Assembly: GCA_030537355.1 (NCBI GenBank)
Contig: JAUNNF010000008.1
Location: forward strand, 1 to 64,000
Direction: 5' to 3'
Source of the DNA: Coriobacteriia bacterium
Lineage (GTDB): Bacteria; Actinomycetota; Coriobacteriia; Coriobacteriales; Eggerthellaceae
DNA: 64,000 nt
The translations under genes were made by a program, and so were the position numbers. Shown here piece by piece: positions 35,603-45,900 of the stretch. Under the pieces are notes generated by a model. The model ran no database searches, was not told the origin of the DNA, and worked only from the letters and a program-made list of their open reading frames with translations. Position 1 is the stretch's first letter, and the number at the start of each line of letters is the position of its first letter.

Positions 35603-36421
35603 ATGCAAGACCTAGATTTACAATATCATATTAGATGCAAGCGCGGAGACGTTGGTAAATATGTAATTTTGCCAGGTGATCCAGGACGTTGCGAAGCAAT
35701 TGCCGAGCATTTTGACGACGCTCATCATGTTGCATACAATAGAGAATTCAATATATACACCGGTTACTTAAAGGGAGAAAAAGTAAGTGTTTGCTCTACA
35801 GGTATCGGAGGTCCATCAGCTGCCATCGCTATGGAAGAGCTTAACATGATTGGCGCTGACACCTTTATCAGAGTTGGCACATGCGGCGGAATCGACATGA
35901 ACGTTCAAGCTGATGACGTTGTAATTGCTAACGGAGCAATTAGATTCGAGCATACATCTTGCGAATACGCCCCTATCGAATACCCAGCTGTTCCTGATAT
36001 CTTTTTAACTTATGAGCTCTACCGTGCAGCACGTGAGCTTGGATATAGGACACACGTTGGTGTTGTCCAATGTAAAGATTCTTTCTATGGTCAGCACTCA
36101 CCCAATAAAATGCCAATGGGATATGAATTAAATGAAAAATGGGACGCTTGGAAAAGCTTACATGTAAAAGCATCTGAAATGGAATCCTCAGCATTGTTTG
36201 TTGTTGCTTCAACTCTAAAAGCTAGATGTGCTTCTGTATTTCATGTTGTATGGAATCAAGAACGCGAAAAAGCAGGGCTTGATCAGGTTATGACTGAAGA
36301 TACATCAAAATCAATCAACGTTGCAATCAAAGCTCTGGAATACATTATAGAAGAAGATAAATACGATGATGTTAAAGACTTTTACGCGTCTCACAAAGGA
36401 GAAAATCTAGATGCAAAATAA
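35603..36421 (+). CDS. udp: Uridine phosphorylase-family nucleoside phosphorylase
   Basis: Cleaves uridine with phosphate to uracil and ribose-1-phosphate. 272 residues. Seen: [16 protein letters not shown] near 24-39, [17 protein letters not shown] near 66-82, RVGTCGG near 93, [12 protein letters not shown] near 157 and the catalytic-site segment [10 protein letters not shown] near 191-200. The set fits uridine rather than purine phosphorylases. It is the only + strand gene between lexA and relB. A broken cytidine deaminase begins inside its last codons, which supports a former pyrimidine-salvage pair. Confidence 0.87.
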   Translation: MQDLDLQYHIRCKRGDVGKYVILPGDPGRCEAIAEHFDDAHHVAYNREFNIYTGYLKGEKVSVCSTGIGGPSAAIAMEELNMIGADTFIRVGTCGGIDMNVQADDVVIANGAIRFEHTSCEYAPIEYPAVPDIFLTYELYRAARELGYRTHVGVVQCKDSFYGQHSPNKMPMGYELNEKWDAWKSLHVKASEMESSALFVVASTLKARCASVFHVVWNQEREKAGLDQVMTEDTSKSINVAIKALEYIIEEDKYDDVKDFYASHKGENLDAK

Positions 36422-36550
36422 TGCACTAGTGGCTAAGAATGGTAATATATATTCAGGCTGCAATATTGAAAATGTTACATAACAAAATACCAAATAAACA
36501 CTTTAAACGAACTATTGCCAGACAGCTTCGGTCCAGAAAACCTATCATAA
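36411..36550 (+). pseudogene. cdd: Cytidine deaminase remnant, internally deleted
   Basis: Starts at ATG 36411 overlapping the udp end and reads LVAKNGNIYSGCNIENV, the first conserved block of cytidine deaminase, before a TAA at 36480-36482. Downstream, 36500-36550 encodes TLNELLPDSFGPENLS and a stop, the family's C-terminal block. Everything between is gone, including the glutamate and the zinc cysteines of the CAER and PCGxC motifs, as is the first N-terminal third. It cannot be catalytic. Its end overlaps the convergent recO by 6 bases. Confidence 0.85.
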
Positions 36551-37306
36551 ATACAAGTCTAGCGAGCGTAACTTAATATCCAGGTGATATATAATCCAAT
36601 TTTTGCAAAATGCGAGGGTCTGATTAATGGCCTCAGTATTTGTGCTAATCAGAGCTATTTCGCTGAACTTTGTATGGATTAATTGATGAGACAAAAGAAG
36701 TGCTTGTTGAGATACTGTAGACATTTCTGTATTTGCACAATGCGAACATACTAATCCTCCATCTGTGTAACTAAAAGGTGTTGGCAAGTCAACAGAACTT
36801 AAAGACCTCTCTCGCCCACACAAAACACAGCTTGTAAAGTTTGGTCTATAACCTAGGTAACTACAAGTTTTAAGCAAGTGAGCGCAACACAACACTTTTA
36901 GGTAGTCGTAGAGTACGTCTCCAATCTTATTTACCTCTTTCAAAAAACTTACAGTCAATGAATAAAGTGCAGGAAGAGGTAGGTCTTGTCTTGTAGTACG
37001 TGCCAATAGTTCAAGAGCTGGGCTTACAGCTGAAACTTTATCAACGTCTCCCCTAATATTTGTGTAAGGTTCAATCAATTTAACTTCTCTAACAATAGCC
37101 AAATTTCTACCATGAGCAATCAACATTTCAACTAAACAAAACAACTCTAAACGTGATGCAAAACTTGAGCTTGGTTTTCGAGCAGATTTTGCAACAGCAC
37201 GCAGTTGTGATCCGTCCTCACAAAGAAGTGTAATAATTAAGTCAGTCTCAGCTAACTTCGTCTTTTTTAATACTATGCCTCGTACTTTATTCTGCACTGT
37301 AGCCAA
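36545..37306 (-). CDS. recO: DNA repair protein RecO
   Basis: Helps load RecA on SSB-coated DNA in the RecFOR pathway. 253 residues: an N-terminal OB fold (GIVLKKTKLAETDLIITLL near 10-28), a helical middle, and a zinc finger with paired cysteines (CVLCGRE near 160 and CSHC near 185). Its start overlaps era by 20 bases, so it is coupled to era-ybeY. Confidence 0.92.
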   Translation of the reverse strand: MATVQNKVRGIVLKKTKLAETDLIITLLCEDGSQLRAVAKSARKPSSSFASRLELFCLVEMLIAHGRNLAIVREVKLIEPYTNIRGDVDKVSAVSPALELLARTTRQDLPLPALYSLTVSFLKEVNKIGDVLYDYLKVLCCAHLLKTCSYLGYRPNFTSCVLCGRERSLSSVDLPTPFSYTDGGLVCSHCANTEMSTVSQQALLLSHQLIHTKFSEIALISTNTEAINQTLAFCKNWIIYHLDIKLRSLDLYL

Positions 37307-38153
37307 ACTTTCTTACCATATTATAATCGCGTCGCCAATTCTTTTTAACTTTAACGCTTAAATCCAAAAACACCTTATGAGATAGCAGTTTTTGAATATC
37401 TAAGCGAGAATCATGGCCTATTTTTTTGAGCATCTCGCCCCCACGTCCAATAATTATGCCCTTTTGGCTATCCTGTTCAACATATATTGTTGCATAAATT
37501 TTTTTATTATCTATATTATCAACAGCAACACCTACACTATGAGGAACCTCATCATAAACATTAAGCAGAACCTTTTCCCTTATCATCTCTGCAATTAAAA
37601 CATCCGTGTCCTGATCAGTTTTCATATCAACAGGAAACCATTTTGGTCCCTCTGGCAATAAATTTTCAATCTCTTCTATTAAAGCATCTATATTTTTACC
37701 AGTAATTGAGCTCAGCACAACAAAAGCATCCCAATCAGACAATACAGAAGCATTTTCGATTTGTTTGTTTAATTGGTTATCGTCTACAAGATCAGCTTTT
37801 GAGATAATACAAATTTTGTGAGTATTAGGAATATGACTTGCAACCCACTTATCACCAGCACCAACATCGGCAGTTGCGTCTATCAGCATGCAAACAACAT
37901 CGCAATCGGCAATTGCCTGGAAAGCTGACTCGTTTAACTCTTGACCAAGTACGTCGTAAGGCCTATGAAGCCCTGGAGTATCTACAAATATCGCCTGCAT
38001 ATTAGGCTTGTTTAGTATTGCCCTAATACGATGGCGAGTAGTCTGTGGCACATCTGTGGCTGCAGCAACATGCTTGCCTATAAGCTTATTTATAAGCGTG
38101 GATTTGCCAGCGTTAGGCCTGCCAACAAGAGCTATAAATCCGCTTTTAAACAT
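37287..38153 (-). CDS. era: GTPase Era
   Basis: GTPase needed for 16S rRNA maturation and small-subunit assembly. 288 residues: G1 GRPNAGKST near 11-19, DTPGLH near 58, ISKADL near 118, and a C-terminal KH domain with GIIIGRGGEMLKKIG near 233-247. It overlaps ybeY by 22 bases and recO by 20, the common ybeY-era-recO order. Confidence 0.97.
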   Translation of the reverse strand: MFKSGFIALVGRPNAGKSTLINKLIGKHVAAATDVPQTTRHRIRAILNKPNMQAIFVDTPGLHRPYDVLGQELNESAFQAIADCDVVCMLIDATADVGAGDKWVASHIPNTHKICIISKADLVDDNQLNKQIENASVLSDWDAFVVLSSITGKNIDALIEEIENLLPEGPKWFPVDMKTDQDTDVLIAEMIREKVLLNVYDEVPHSVGVAVDNIDNKKIYATIYVEQDSQKGIIIGRGGEMLKKIGHDSRLDIQKLLSHKVFLDLSVKVKKNWRRDYNMVRKFGYSAE

Positions 38154-38524
38154 GCCCTCTCCTCAGCCTCCATAATTTCTGCCTCGTTGTCATTCATATG
38201 ATCATAACCACACAGATGTAGCATTCCATGTACTGTTAGCAAGCGCAGCTCTTCTTCTAAATCAGGATTATTTTCTCGTGCCACATCAACACAAATAAAA
38301 ATATCCCCAGCATCATCTTCGATATCAGATTCAAAAGATAATACGTCTGTTGGCCTATCAATGTTTCTGTACTGCTTATTTAATTTATGAATCTCTTCTA
38401 CTGAGACAAAATTAATAGATGCACAAGGCACCACTCCTTGACGCCCCAATGTGGATTCTGCTAATTTATACAGTTTAAGCTTTTTAACTTCGGGCAGCTC
38501 AGTATAATAATTTTCAATTACCAT
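38132..38524 (-). CDS. ybeY: Endoribonuclease YbeY
   Basis: Metal-dependent RNase in 16S rRNA processing and ribosome quality control. 130 residues with the zinc motif HGMLHLCGYDH near 108-118 and the preceding RPTDVLSFE near 56-64. The start abuts the phosphohexomutase stop; the end overlaps era. Confidence 0.96.
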   Translation of the reverse strand: MVIENYYTELPEVKKLKLYKLAESTLGRQGVVPCASINFVSVEEIHKLNKQYRNIDRPTDVLSFESDIEDDAGDIFICVDVARENNPDLEEELRLLTVHGMLHLCGYDHMNDNEAEIMEAEERACLKADL

Positions 38525-40209
38525 TATGCCAAGAGTTCCTTGACAGAACTCTTTAGAGAATCCATAATTTTTTGAGCATCTGCCTCTGTTTTGCCTAAGC
38601 CAAAACAGTAAACCTTAATCTTTGGTTCAGTACCACTTGGGCGAACAATAATCTTAGAGCCACCTTCTAGTGGAAACTCAAGAACATTACTCTTAGGCAA
38701 GAGCTCATCAGGAGTATCATCACGATCACCTATAACAAGCATGCGTGTGTCTTCTTCATAATCCTTGCACCCGAGTACTTTGAGACCAGCAAATGTTTTT
38801 GGATTATTCCTTCTGATATTAGCGAGAACTGAAGCCATTTTATCAGCACCTTCAAGGCCTGGGTATTCAACAGCAATTTGATCGTTTTTATAAAAACCGA
38901 ATTGTTTGTATAAGTCCTCTAATACATCAACCAAATCGCGCCCTTGCTTTTTATACATTGCAGCCATCTGTGCTATAAGCAAGCAAGCACTAATACCATC
39001 TTTATCGCGAACATGTGTACCTGGCAGATAACCACAACTCTCCTCAAAACCAAACATGAAGCGCTCACGTGCATCGGCTTCTTCTAAATGTAGGATTTGC
39101 TCGCCAATGTATTTAAAACCAGTGAGTGTACGACGCAATTCTACTCCATAATGTTTAGCGATAGCATCAACTAAATCAGAAGACACAATTGTTGTTACGC
39201 AAACCTTGTCATCTAAATTTTCATTTGCCTCACATAAATAATTAAGAAGCAATACGCCAATCTCATTTCCATTTAATCTAGTATATCCACCATTATGTTT
39301 AAGCGCAACACCAACACGGTCAGCATCAGGGTCGGTTGCAATAAGCAAGTCAGCATCGTGCTCCTCGCAATATTTAAGACCTAAAGCTAGTGCATCTGCG
39401 GTCTCAGGGTTTGGATAAGGGCAAGTTGGAAAATCTCCATTAGGCTCAGCCTGCTCAGTTACAGGTACTATATCCTCAAAATTATTGCGATGCAGTGCCT
39501 CCATAACCTCAGGATAACCTGTACCATGAAGTGCGGTATATACAATCTTGATGTCGTTATCAAAAGATACTGAACAATCACAGCAAGCAGTTATGAATGC
39601 TTCTCTTACTGTTGCATCAACAACATTTGCATAGTCGCCTGATTTAGCATCTTCAAAATTTAAGATGTTGACATCTTCAAAAATATCAAGTGAATTTATT
39701 TCTTTTGAAATAGAAGCAGCAGCTTCGCTTGTAATCTGACAACCATCAGGACCATATACTTTATAACCATTATACTCTGCAGGATTATGGCTGGCCGTAA
39801 CACAGATACCAGCACTGCAATGTAGCTCACGCACTGTAAAGCTCAATCCCGGAGTAGATTCAACATCTTCGTGATAATGAGCGACAACACCATTGGCAGC
39901 AAGTACACCTACACAAACCTTAACAAATTCCTCGCCTTTATTTCTCGAATCACGAGCAATTGCAACACTAGGATTTTTGAAATTCTTGTTTAAATAATTG
40001 GCGAGGCCTTGTGTAGCGGCAGCTACTGTATGGATATTCATGCCATTTGTACCGGCACGTAAAAATCCGCGTAGTCCAGCTGTACCAAAACTCAGATAAG
40101 TTCCAAAGCACTCATTCTTCTCATGCTCGTCCATAGCTTCAAGCTCAGCTTGTAAGGACTCATCAGCATTGTCTAGCCAACGATTATATGTCTCGTCAAT
40201 ATTGCTCAT
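38524..40209 (-). CDS. Phosphoglucomutase/phosphomannomutase
   Basis: Interconverts hexose 1- and 6-phosphates for polysaccharide precursors. 561 residues, four-domain alpha-D-phosphohexomutase of the long PgcA type. Seen: the active phosphoserine loop TASHNPAEYNGYKVYGPDG near 137-155, the metal loop DPDADRVGV near 296-304, the sugar-binding GFEESCGYL near 388, and the phosphate loop RPSGTEPKIKVY near 525. Which hexose it prefers cannot be read from sequence. It touches ybeY and secDF by one base each. Confidence 0.93.
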   Translation of the reverse strand: MSNIDETYNRWLDNADESLQAELEAMDEHEKNECFGTYLSFGTAGLRGFLRAGTNGMNIHTVAAATQGLANYLNKNFKNPSVAIARDSRNKGEEFVKVCVGVLAANGVVAHYHEDVESTPGLSFTVRELHCSAGICVTASHNPAEYNGYKVYGPDGCQITSEAAASISKEINSLDIFEDVNILNFEDAKSGDYANVVDATVREAFITACCDCSVSFDNDIKIVYTALHGTGYPEVMEALHRNNFEDIVPVTEQAEPNGDFPTCPYPNPETADALALGLKYCEEHDADLLIATDPDADRVGVALKHNGGYTRLNGNEIGVLLLNYLCEANENLDDKVCVTTIVSSDLVDAIAKHYGVELRRTLTGFKYIGEQILHLEEADARERFMFGFEESCGYLPGTHVRDKDGISACLLIAQMAAMYKKQGRDLVDVLEDLYKQFGFYKNDQIAVEYPGLEGADKMASVLANIRRNNPKTFAGLKVLGCKDYEEDTRMLVIGDRDDTPDELLPKSNVLEFPLEGGSKIIVRPSGTEPKIKVYCFGLGKTEADAQKIMDSLKSSVKELLA

Positions 40210-42746
40210 TATTTTTTACCTTTCTTCTTTTTCTTAGTTTGGCCTTCTTTAACAGGAGAAACTTTATCTTCAAGCCCTACCTTCTTAGCAACCTCAGGAG
40301 TTGTAAAACAGAAAAGTTGAGGCTCAGTGCCAAATTTACGCATTAATCTATAGTTCTTTGGCTCACGTGTCTTCCACCATGAATACAGTGGACATGCAAT
40401 TGCGATTGATGAATAAGCACCACAAACAAGACCAATTGTCATTGCGAATGCAAAGTCTTTCAAAGTCTCGCCTCCAAAGAACAACATACAAACAACAGGA
40501 ATAAGTGAAGTTAATGTTGTGTTCATTGATCTTAAGAATACTTGATTGATTGAATGGTTTGTCATTGTCAAGAATGAACAACGCTCAGTACCAAGCTTCA
40601 TATTGTCGTTAATTCTGTGGAACACAACAACGGTATCATACAATGAATAACCCAGAATAGTCAGCAAAGCAGCTATCGTATTAGGAGATATCTCACGACC
40701 GAAAATACAGTAAACACCAACAACTAATACTATGTCATGCAGAAGCGCAATTACTGCCATAATACCCATCTTGTATTCAAACCTAATTGCAATATATACA
40801 ATAATCAAAATAATTGATATAAAGAAAGCCTGCAAGGACGCAGTAATAACACCTGCTCCCCAATCAGGACCAATTGTTGTTACCTCAAAGTTTTCTGTTG
40901 TCCAACCAAATTTATCAGCAACAGTTTTAGCCATTGTTGTTGCGTCTTCAGAGCTAGTAGTTGAAGTTCTTACCAAAAAGCCTTCTTGTCCATCAGCAGA
41001 AGTAGTCTGTATTACAGCATCATTAATTCCAGCCTCATGAAAAGCATTACGCAAATCCTCAATACCCGTGTCTCCTGTATCGTGGAAAGTAATTGAAGTA
41101 CCACCAACAAACTCAATGCTAAAGTTCAAACCTTTAAAAGCAAAGAAGCCTGCACATATAAGCATTGTAACTGCTGCTGCAGTTAAAAACACCTTACGGA
41201 ATTTCATAAAGTTGATATCTTTCTTTATGAAGCGGCCCTTAATTTTCTTAATTGAGCTTAATAAAATAGATTGTTCTTCTTCTGGTCCATTTAATAACTT
41301 CTCAACACCACCAGAATATTTAAGCGAATCATCAATATCCCAGAACTTAGGATGACGTGCCATTACTTTTGGAGCTAGAAGCCTAATTAATGGTGCTTTA
41401 AAGATTAACATCATAACAATGTCGCAGCAAATACCAAGTGCCAAAGTTAAGCCAAAACCTTTAACTGTAGCAGCTGCAAAGAAGAATAATGCAAGGGCTG
41501 AAACTAAAGTTACTGAGTCAGCATCAATAGATGTCATAATTGCATGGTGAACACCACTCTTAGATGCCTGTTTAACAGTACGTCCCATTCTGATTTCTTC
41601 ACGGAAGCGCTCAAGTGTCAAAACAGACGAGTCTGCCGCCATACCAATGGTAAGTACGATACCTGCGATACCAGAAAGCGATAAGCTGAAAAATCCAAGC
41701 TGTGATAGCAAGCCTAAAATACCCATATACAAAACAGCGAAGATTAACATAGCCGCTGTTGTGATTGTACCTAAGCCCTTGTAGAAAAAGATTAGGTATA
41801 TCATAACGATGGCAATACCAATAAGTGCTACAAGTACACCAGAAGCCAAAGCGTCTTGACCAAGTGTTGGACCTACAACTTGTGATTGTTCATAGGTAAA
41901 ACTTACAGGGAGCGAGCCGCTCTCAAGAACTGTCTGCATAGCCTTAGCGCCATCTTGATCGTATCCACCAGTAATTGACACTTGCCCACCAGTAATTTCA
42001 GATTGTACTGCTGGAGCTGATTGAACCTCGTCATCAAGTATAATTACAATCTTACCTTTAGAAGAAGCAAGCTCTTTTGTAGCATCAGCAAATGCTTTAG
42101 TCCCAGCTGCATCTAAAGTCAAGTTTACGGCATAATCACTAGATGTCTCAGATGCCTTACCGATAGTTACATTTGAGATATTATCACCAGTAATAAGCTC
42201 TGTATAAGTTCCAGGTTTTACCTTTAAGTGTTCGGTCTCACCTGTTGAAAATGAAGCACCAAAATCATCGGATACAGTAGAATTTGTACCGTATTTGTTG
42301 TTATTAATTTTATCTACAACGTCCTTATCTGTAAAAGAATCTAGACGAGCAAAAGCAAGCTTACCAGTTTTACCGATTGTGTTTAGTGCTTCTTGGGTGT
42401 CAGACATACCCGGGATCTGAACAAGAATTTGGTTGTTGTTGGCACCAGTAAGTGATACAACAGCTTCACTTGCACCAAGTGCATTAACACGGCTCTCAAT
42501 AATTGATCGTGACTTTTCCATATCTTCAGACGATACATCTGAAGATCCATCAGTAGTCTTTGCTGATAGGACAACAGATAAGCCACCCTGAATATCAAGG
42601 CCCTGTTTGATTTTCTCTTGAGGAGGAACAAATGCAAATATTGATCCTATAACAAGAACCGTACATAAGACGAGAAGCCATATATTTCTTCTCGTGTCTT
42701 TTCTTACTCTTTTAAATTTTCTTTTTACATTTTTAAGTTTAGCCAT
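40209..42746 (-). CDS. secDF: Fused protein translocase subunits SecD-SecF
   Basis: Proton-driven accessory of the Sec translocase that pulls exported proteins out. 845 residues: the SecD half (1-480) with a first membrane helix near 20-40, the periplasmic P1 region (GLDIQGGLSVVLS near 49) and five more helices; then the SecF half (about 515-815), with its own first helix and FSIEFVGGTSI near 555. A basic KKKKKGKK tail ends it. Fused SecDF occurs in several Gram-positive groups. It lies directly downstream of the adhesin modules, 36 bases after the small ORF. Confidence 0.95.
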   Translation of the reverse strand: MAKLKNVKRKFKRVRKDTRRNIWLLVLCTVLVIGSIFAFVPPQEKIKQGLDIQGGLSVVLSAKTTDGSSDVSSEDMEKSRSIIESRVNALGASEAVVSLTGANNNQILVQIPGMSDTQEALNTIGKTGKLAFARLDSFTDKDVVDKINNNKYGTNSTVSDDFGASFSTGETEHLKVKPGTYTELITGDNISNVTIGKASETSSDYAVNLTLDAAGTKAFADATKELASSKGKIVIILDDEVQSAPAVQSEITGGQVSITGGYDQDGAKAMQTVLESGSLPVSFTYEQSQVVGPTLGQDALASGVLVALIGIAIVMIYLIFFYKGLGTITTAAMLIFAVLYMGILGLLSQLGFFSLSLSGIAGIVLTIGMAADSSVLTLERFREEIRMGRTVKQASKSGVHHAIMTSIDADSVTLVSALALFFFAAATVKGFGLTLALGICCDIVMMLIFKAPLIRLLAPKVMARHPKFWDIDDSLKYSGGVEKLLNGPEEEQSILLSSIKKIKGRFIKKDINFMKFRKVFLTAAAVTMLICAGFFAFKGLNFSIEFVGGTSITFHDTGDTGIEDLRNAFHEAGINDAVIQTTSADGQEGFLVRTSTTSSEDATTMAKTVADKFGWTTENFEVTTIGPDWGAGVITASLQAFFISIILIIVYIAIRFEYKMGIMAVIALLHDIVLVVGVYCIFGREISPNTIAALLTILGYSLYDTVVVFHRINDNMKLGTERCSFLTMTNHSINQVFLRSMNTTLTSLIPVVCMLFFGGETLKDFAFAMTIGLVCGAYSSIAIACPLYSWWKTREPKNYRLMRKFGTEPQLFCFTTPEVAKKVGLEDKVSPVKEGQTKKKKKGKK

Positions 42747-42782
42747 ATTATCTCCCTATTTTCACAATACTTCCTATATGCC

Positions 42783-42926
42783 TTAATTGTCTACAGAGTC
42801 TAGATCGTCCAAGCTTGGTGGCCATGGTTCAGGTTGAGGGCCTGGAGTACTAGCTTGTATAACATCAATCTTATCAAAATAAGTAACAAAGATTTCTGGA
42901 GTTATGTATTTTTTTAAATCTTTCAT
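42783..42926 (-). CDS. Small conserved protein, paralogue 1 (47 aa), coupled to the adhesin gene
   Basis: Starts one base after the adhesin stop; its Shine-Dalgarno AAAAGGAG lies within the last adhesin codons, so it is very likely translated by coupling. The protein begins MKDLKKYITPEIFVTYFDKI, continues DVIQASTPGPQPEPWPPSLD and ends in a short acidic tail. It has no signal peptide or membrane helix. The copy after the second adhesin (48701-48853) matches it at 40 of the first 41 residues and diverges only at the C-terminus, which argues that it is a real gene. The layout (K-Y, P-E-I, F, D-V-I, then a Gly/Pro-rich end) recalls short ORFs common in gut Firmicutes, but I know no function. Confidence 0.75.
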   Translation of the reverse strand: MKDLKKYITPEIFVTYFDKIDVIQASTPGPQPEPWPPSLDDLDSVDN

Positions 42927-42927
42927 C

Positions 42928-45900
42928 CTAACTCCTTTTCTTGCCTAATACTACCCTAAATTTATCTACAATATTTCCATACAGAGATTTTGCAGAATCG
43001 ATTGTTTTATTCATGTCGAATTTTTTGTTAGCTTTATCAATTGCGCTATGCAGTTCAGTTTTATCGACCATATTATCAAATGCCTTCAATTGGTTTTTAA
43101 GTCTTAAAAATATTTGATGCTCATAAGCTTCAATAGCATAAGCATCATTATCTGATTCAAGCATATCAGCAAAATCAGCAGTTTGATTACAAATCAAAAT
43201 ATTGTTAATTGATGTTGGTTTGGTCTCAGTTGTAATGCCAATTTTATTGGTTCCAAGTGTGCTAAAATTAGGCATGAATTTAATTAAATTCATACTACCT
43301 TCTGTTGAACGACCCAAACAAATATTATCATAGTCTTTTCCACGCTTATTAGTAGAGATATCCATATCTTCACCTAAAGTAAGATCAACCCCGTTAACAC
43401 ATAAAATACCAGCACCTGCACAAGCTACACCATCGCCACCAGCTTTGTTATGATCAATAATGGACGATCTAATAGTAATAACGCCTTTCAAAGTTCCTGC
43501 AGCGTTTCTGCTATTAAATATTCCTCCACCAAACTTTGCAGAACAATTATAAATAAGACAACTTAATAAATTAAGATTGGAAATATTAGCGATTGCGCCA
43601 CCATATAAAACTGCTTTATTTTCGTGGGTGCTATCACCAAAATTAGTATTAGCAACAGTAGCTGTACCTGAATTAAAAAGACAAGCACCACCTGCTACAT
43701 ATTCAGTTCCGTCGTACACTGAATTATTATTGTAAAATTTACAATTATCCAATAAAAGGGTGCCATTATTGTAAATACTCCCATAAGTAATGGTATTATA
43801 CTCAAATATAGTATTTTTGATGGAAAGTGTAGACCCCTTCATATTGTGAATAACTGTTCCATCAGAAATTGTGGCTACTGCATTTGAATTTGATGACTGC
43901 AGCATTGTATTATGAGAGCCGTTAATCGCCCAATCTGGTTCTTTTACTAATTTGTCCGGATCAACTGGCACATTGGTATTTTCATTTGCCGTAAAGGATT
44001 TAGATGCTACTGTATGGTTGGATATTTTTCCTCCTTCAATATTAAGCTGTGCACCTTGTAATTCTATTGCGTTATTACCAATATTAAGTGAAACAGAATC
44101 CCCAAATTTAACAGTCTTCTGTTTGTTGATAGTGGTCTTGACTGTCAACACTTTCCCAGACTTAGATGAAAAGTCTAAATCTTCATTGACGCCAGCTGTC
44201 TCGCCACTTAAATTATCGTTAGATAAGAAAATTTCAAAGTCATCATTACTTTTGATAATCGGATTCCAAGAGGCTTTTCCTTCAGGTTTAGGTTTATCGT
44301 ACCAGGAGTGTTCAAGATAATATTTAATAATTAAACTTTGACCTGCGAGAGCATTTAATCCTTCATCTTCTGGCCTGTCACCTTTAAAAAATACAGACGT
44401 TAAGTTTTCACATCCTTCAAATGCTTTAGCATCAAGATTTGTAATTGCTTCTGGAATCTCTATATCTCCAGTTGCGCTTGGATAAGCATATAATGTTTGT
44501 GCATTAGATGCTTTACTCAACAACATTGGGTAATTTTTTCCTACTTGTCCTGCTACATAATTTGGATTGTTGCCGTTAATATTAAATTTGGTCAATTTCG
44601 TACATCCAGAAAATGCTCCCGAACCAATACTTGTAATTGTTTCTGGTATATCGACAGAACTAACATATTCATCATTTTCAAAAACAGATCCTGCAATTCC
44701 TGTTATATTTACAGCATTAATGGTATAAGGAATTTTCAATTCGGCGGGTGGCTGGATCTTTTTAACGTAGCTATTAATATAGCCTTCAGCATCAGATTTT
44801 AAGCTACTTAAATAAAGGTCTTTAGCTCCGTCACCTGTAGAATAAGTAGCAATTGAACCCTCATTTTCGTCAACATGAAAAAACTTGGCATATCCAACTT
44901 CAGCATCGCTAAATTTATTACTATCGTCCCACGAACAACCAGAAGAATCTGCAACACCAATATAAGAGTCATTTGATAAACCACTAGCACTTATACAGTT
45001 ATCTCTTTTTTCATTCCAATCAACATATACATTACTTTGGCGTTCTTGTCCATCTAATTTTGATTTATTATTACGAATAATAACATTACCAGAAACAGTA
45101 AGTTTTCCTTTTGAACAAATACCAGCTCCTTCAGTTGTTGAAAAACCTCCTGTAATAGTACCGTCAGTAATTGTTAAATTACCTTCATTTTTAATTACAT
45201 AACCATCATCTATCGCTTCTTTTAAATTAGCATTTATTGAAAAACCATTCAAATTAAGATTTACAGTTTTTTCACTTGGAACAACAAGTCCAGTATAATC
45301 TTCTCTAGACCAATCAAAAACAATATCTTCTGTTAATGTAACGTCATCACCTTTGTTTATATTATCCTGAAGATTTTTCCAATTAGCATTAGGGTTTTCC
45401 TTATAGTTCGCCAAATAAATTTTCCCATCTTTTCTTATAGCCTCATAATCCTTATTGTCTGATAGAAATTTTTTATAATCATTTTCATGGCCATTAACAA
45501 TCAAAACTGGATTTTCTTCAGTAGGAGTTTGTTGACAAGTGACTCCTACTTTGAGATTTTCGCCAAATTCTTTTCCCTCAACAATTTCCATAAATCTACC
45601 TTGAGCCAAATACACGTTATTTAGCGAATTGTCCGTATTTGTGTTATTGATAATATTTACTCCATTACCAATTTTAAAATGAGAATCCGCAGCGCTTGTG
45701 GCCACATAAACTCCACCACCATTTTCATCAGCCGTATTTGGAGAGCCTTCTTTTCCAATTTTGCAATCAGAATCTAGCGACAACGAACCAGCACCTAAAT
45801 AAATGCCACCGCCATACATATCAGAAGCATTACCAGATATTTCTATTTGAGCTATATAACACGTTCCGCCACCAACATAAACAGCACCTCCGGCAGATTG

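Noticed and set aside
42928-42990. Sortase motif at the adhesin C-terminus
   Set aside because: No LPxTG-like motif or following hydrophobic segment; the tail is charged to the last residue.
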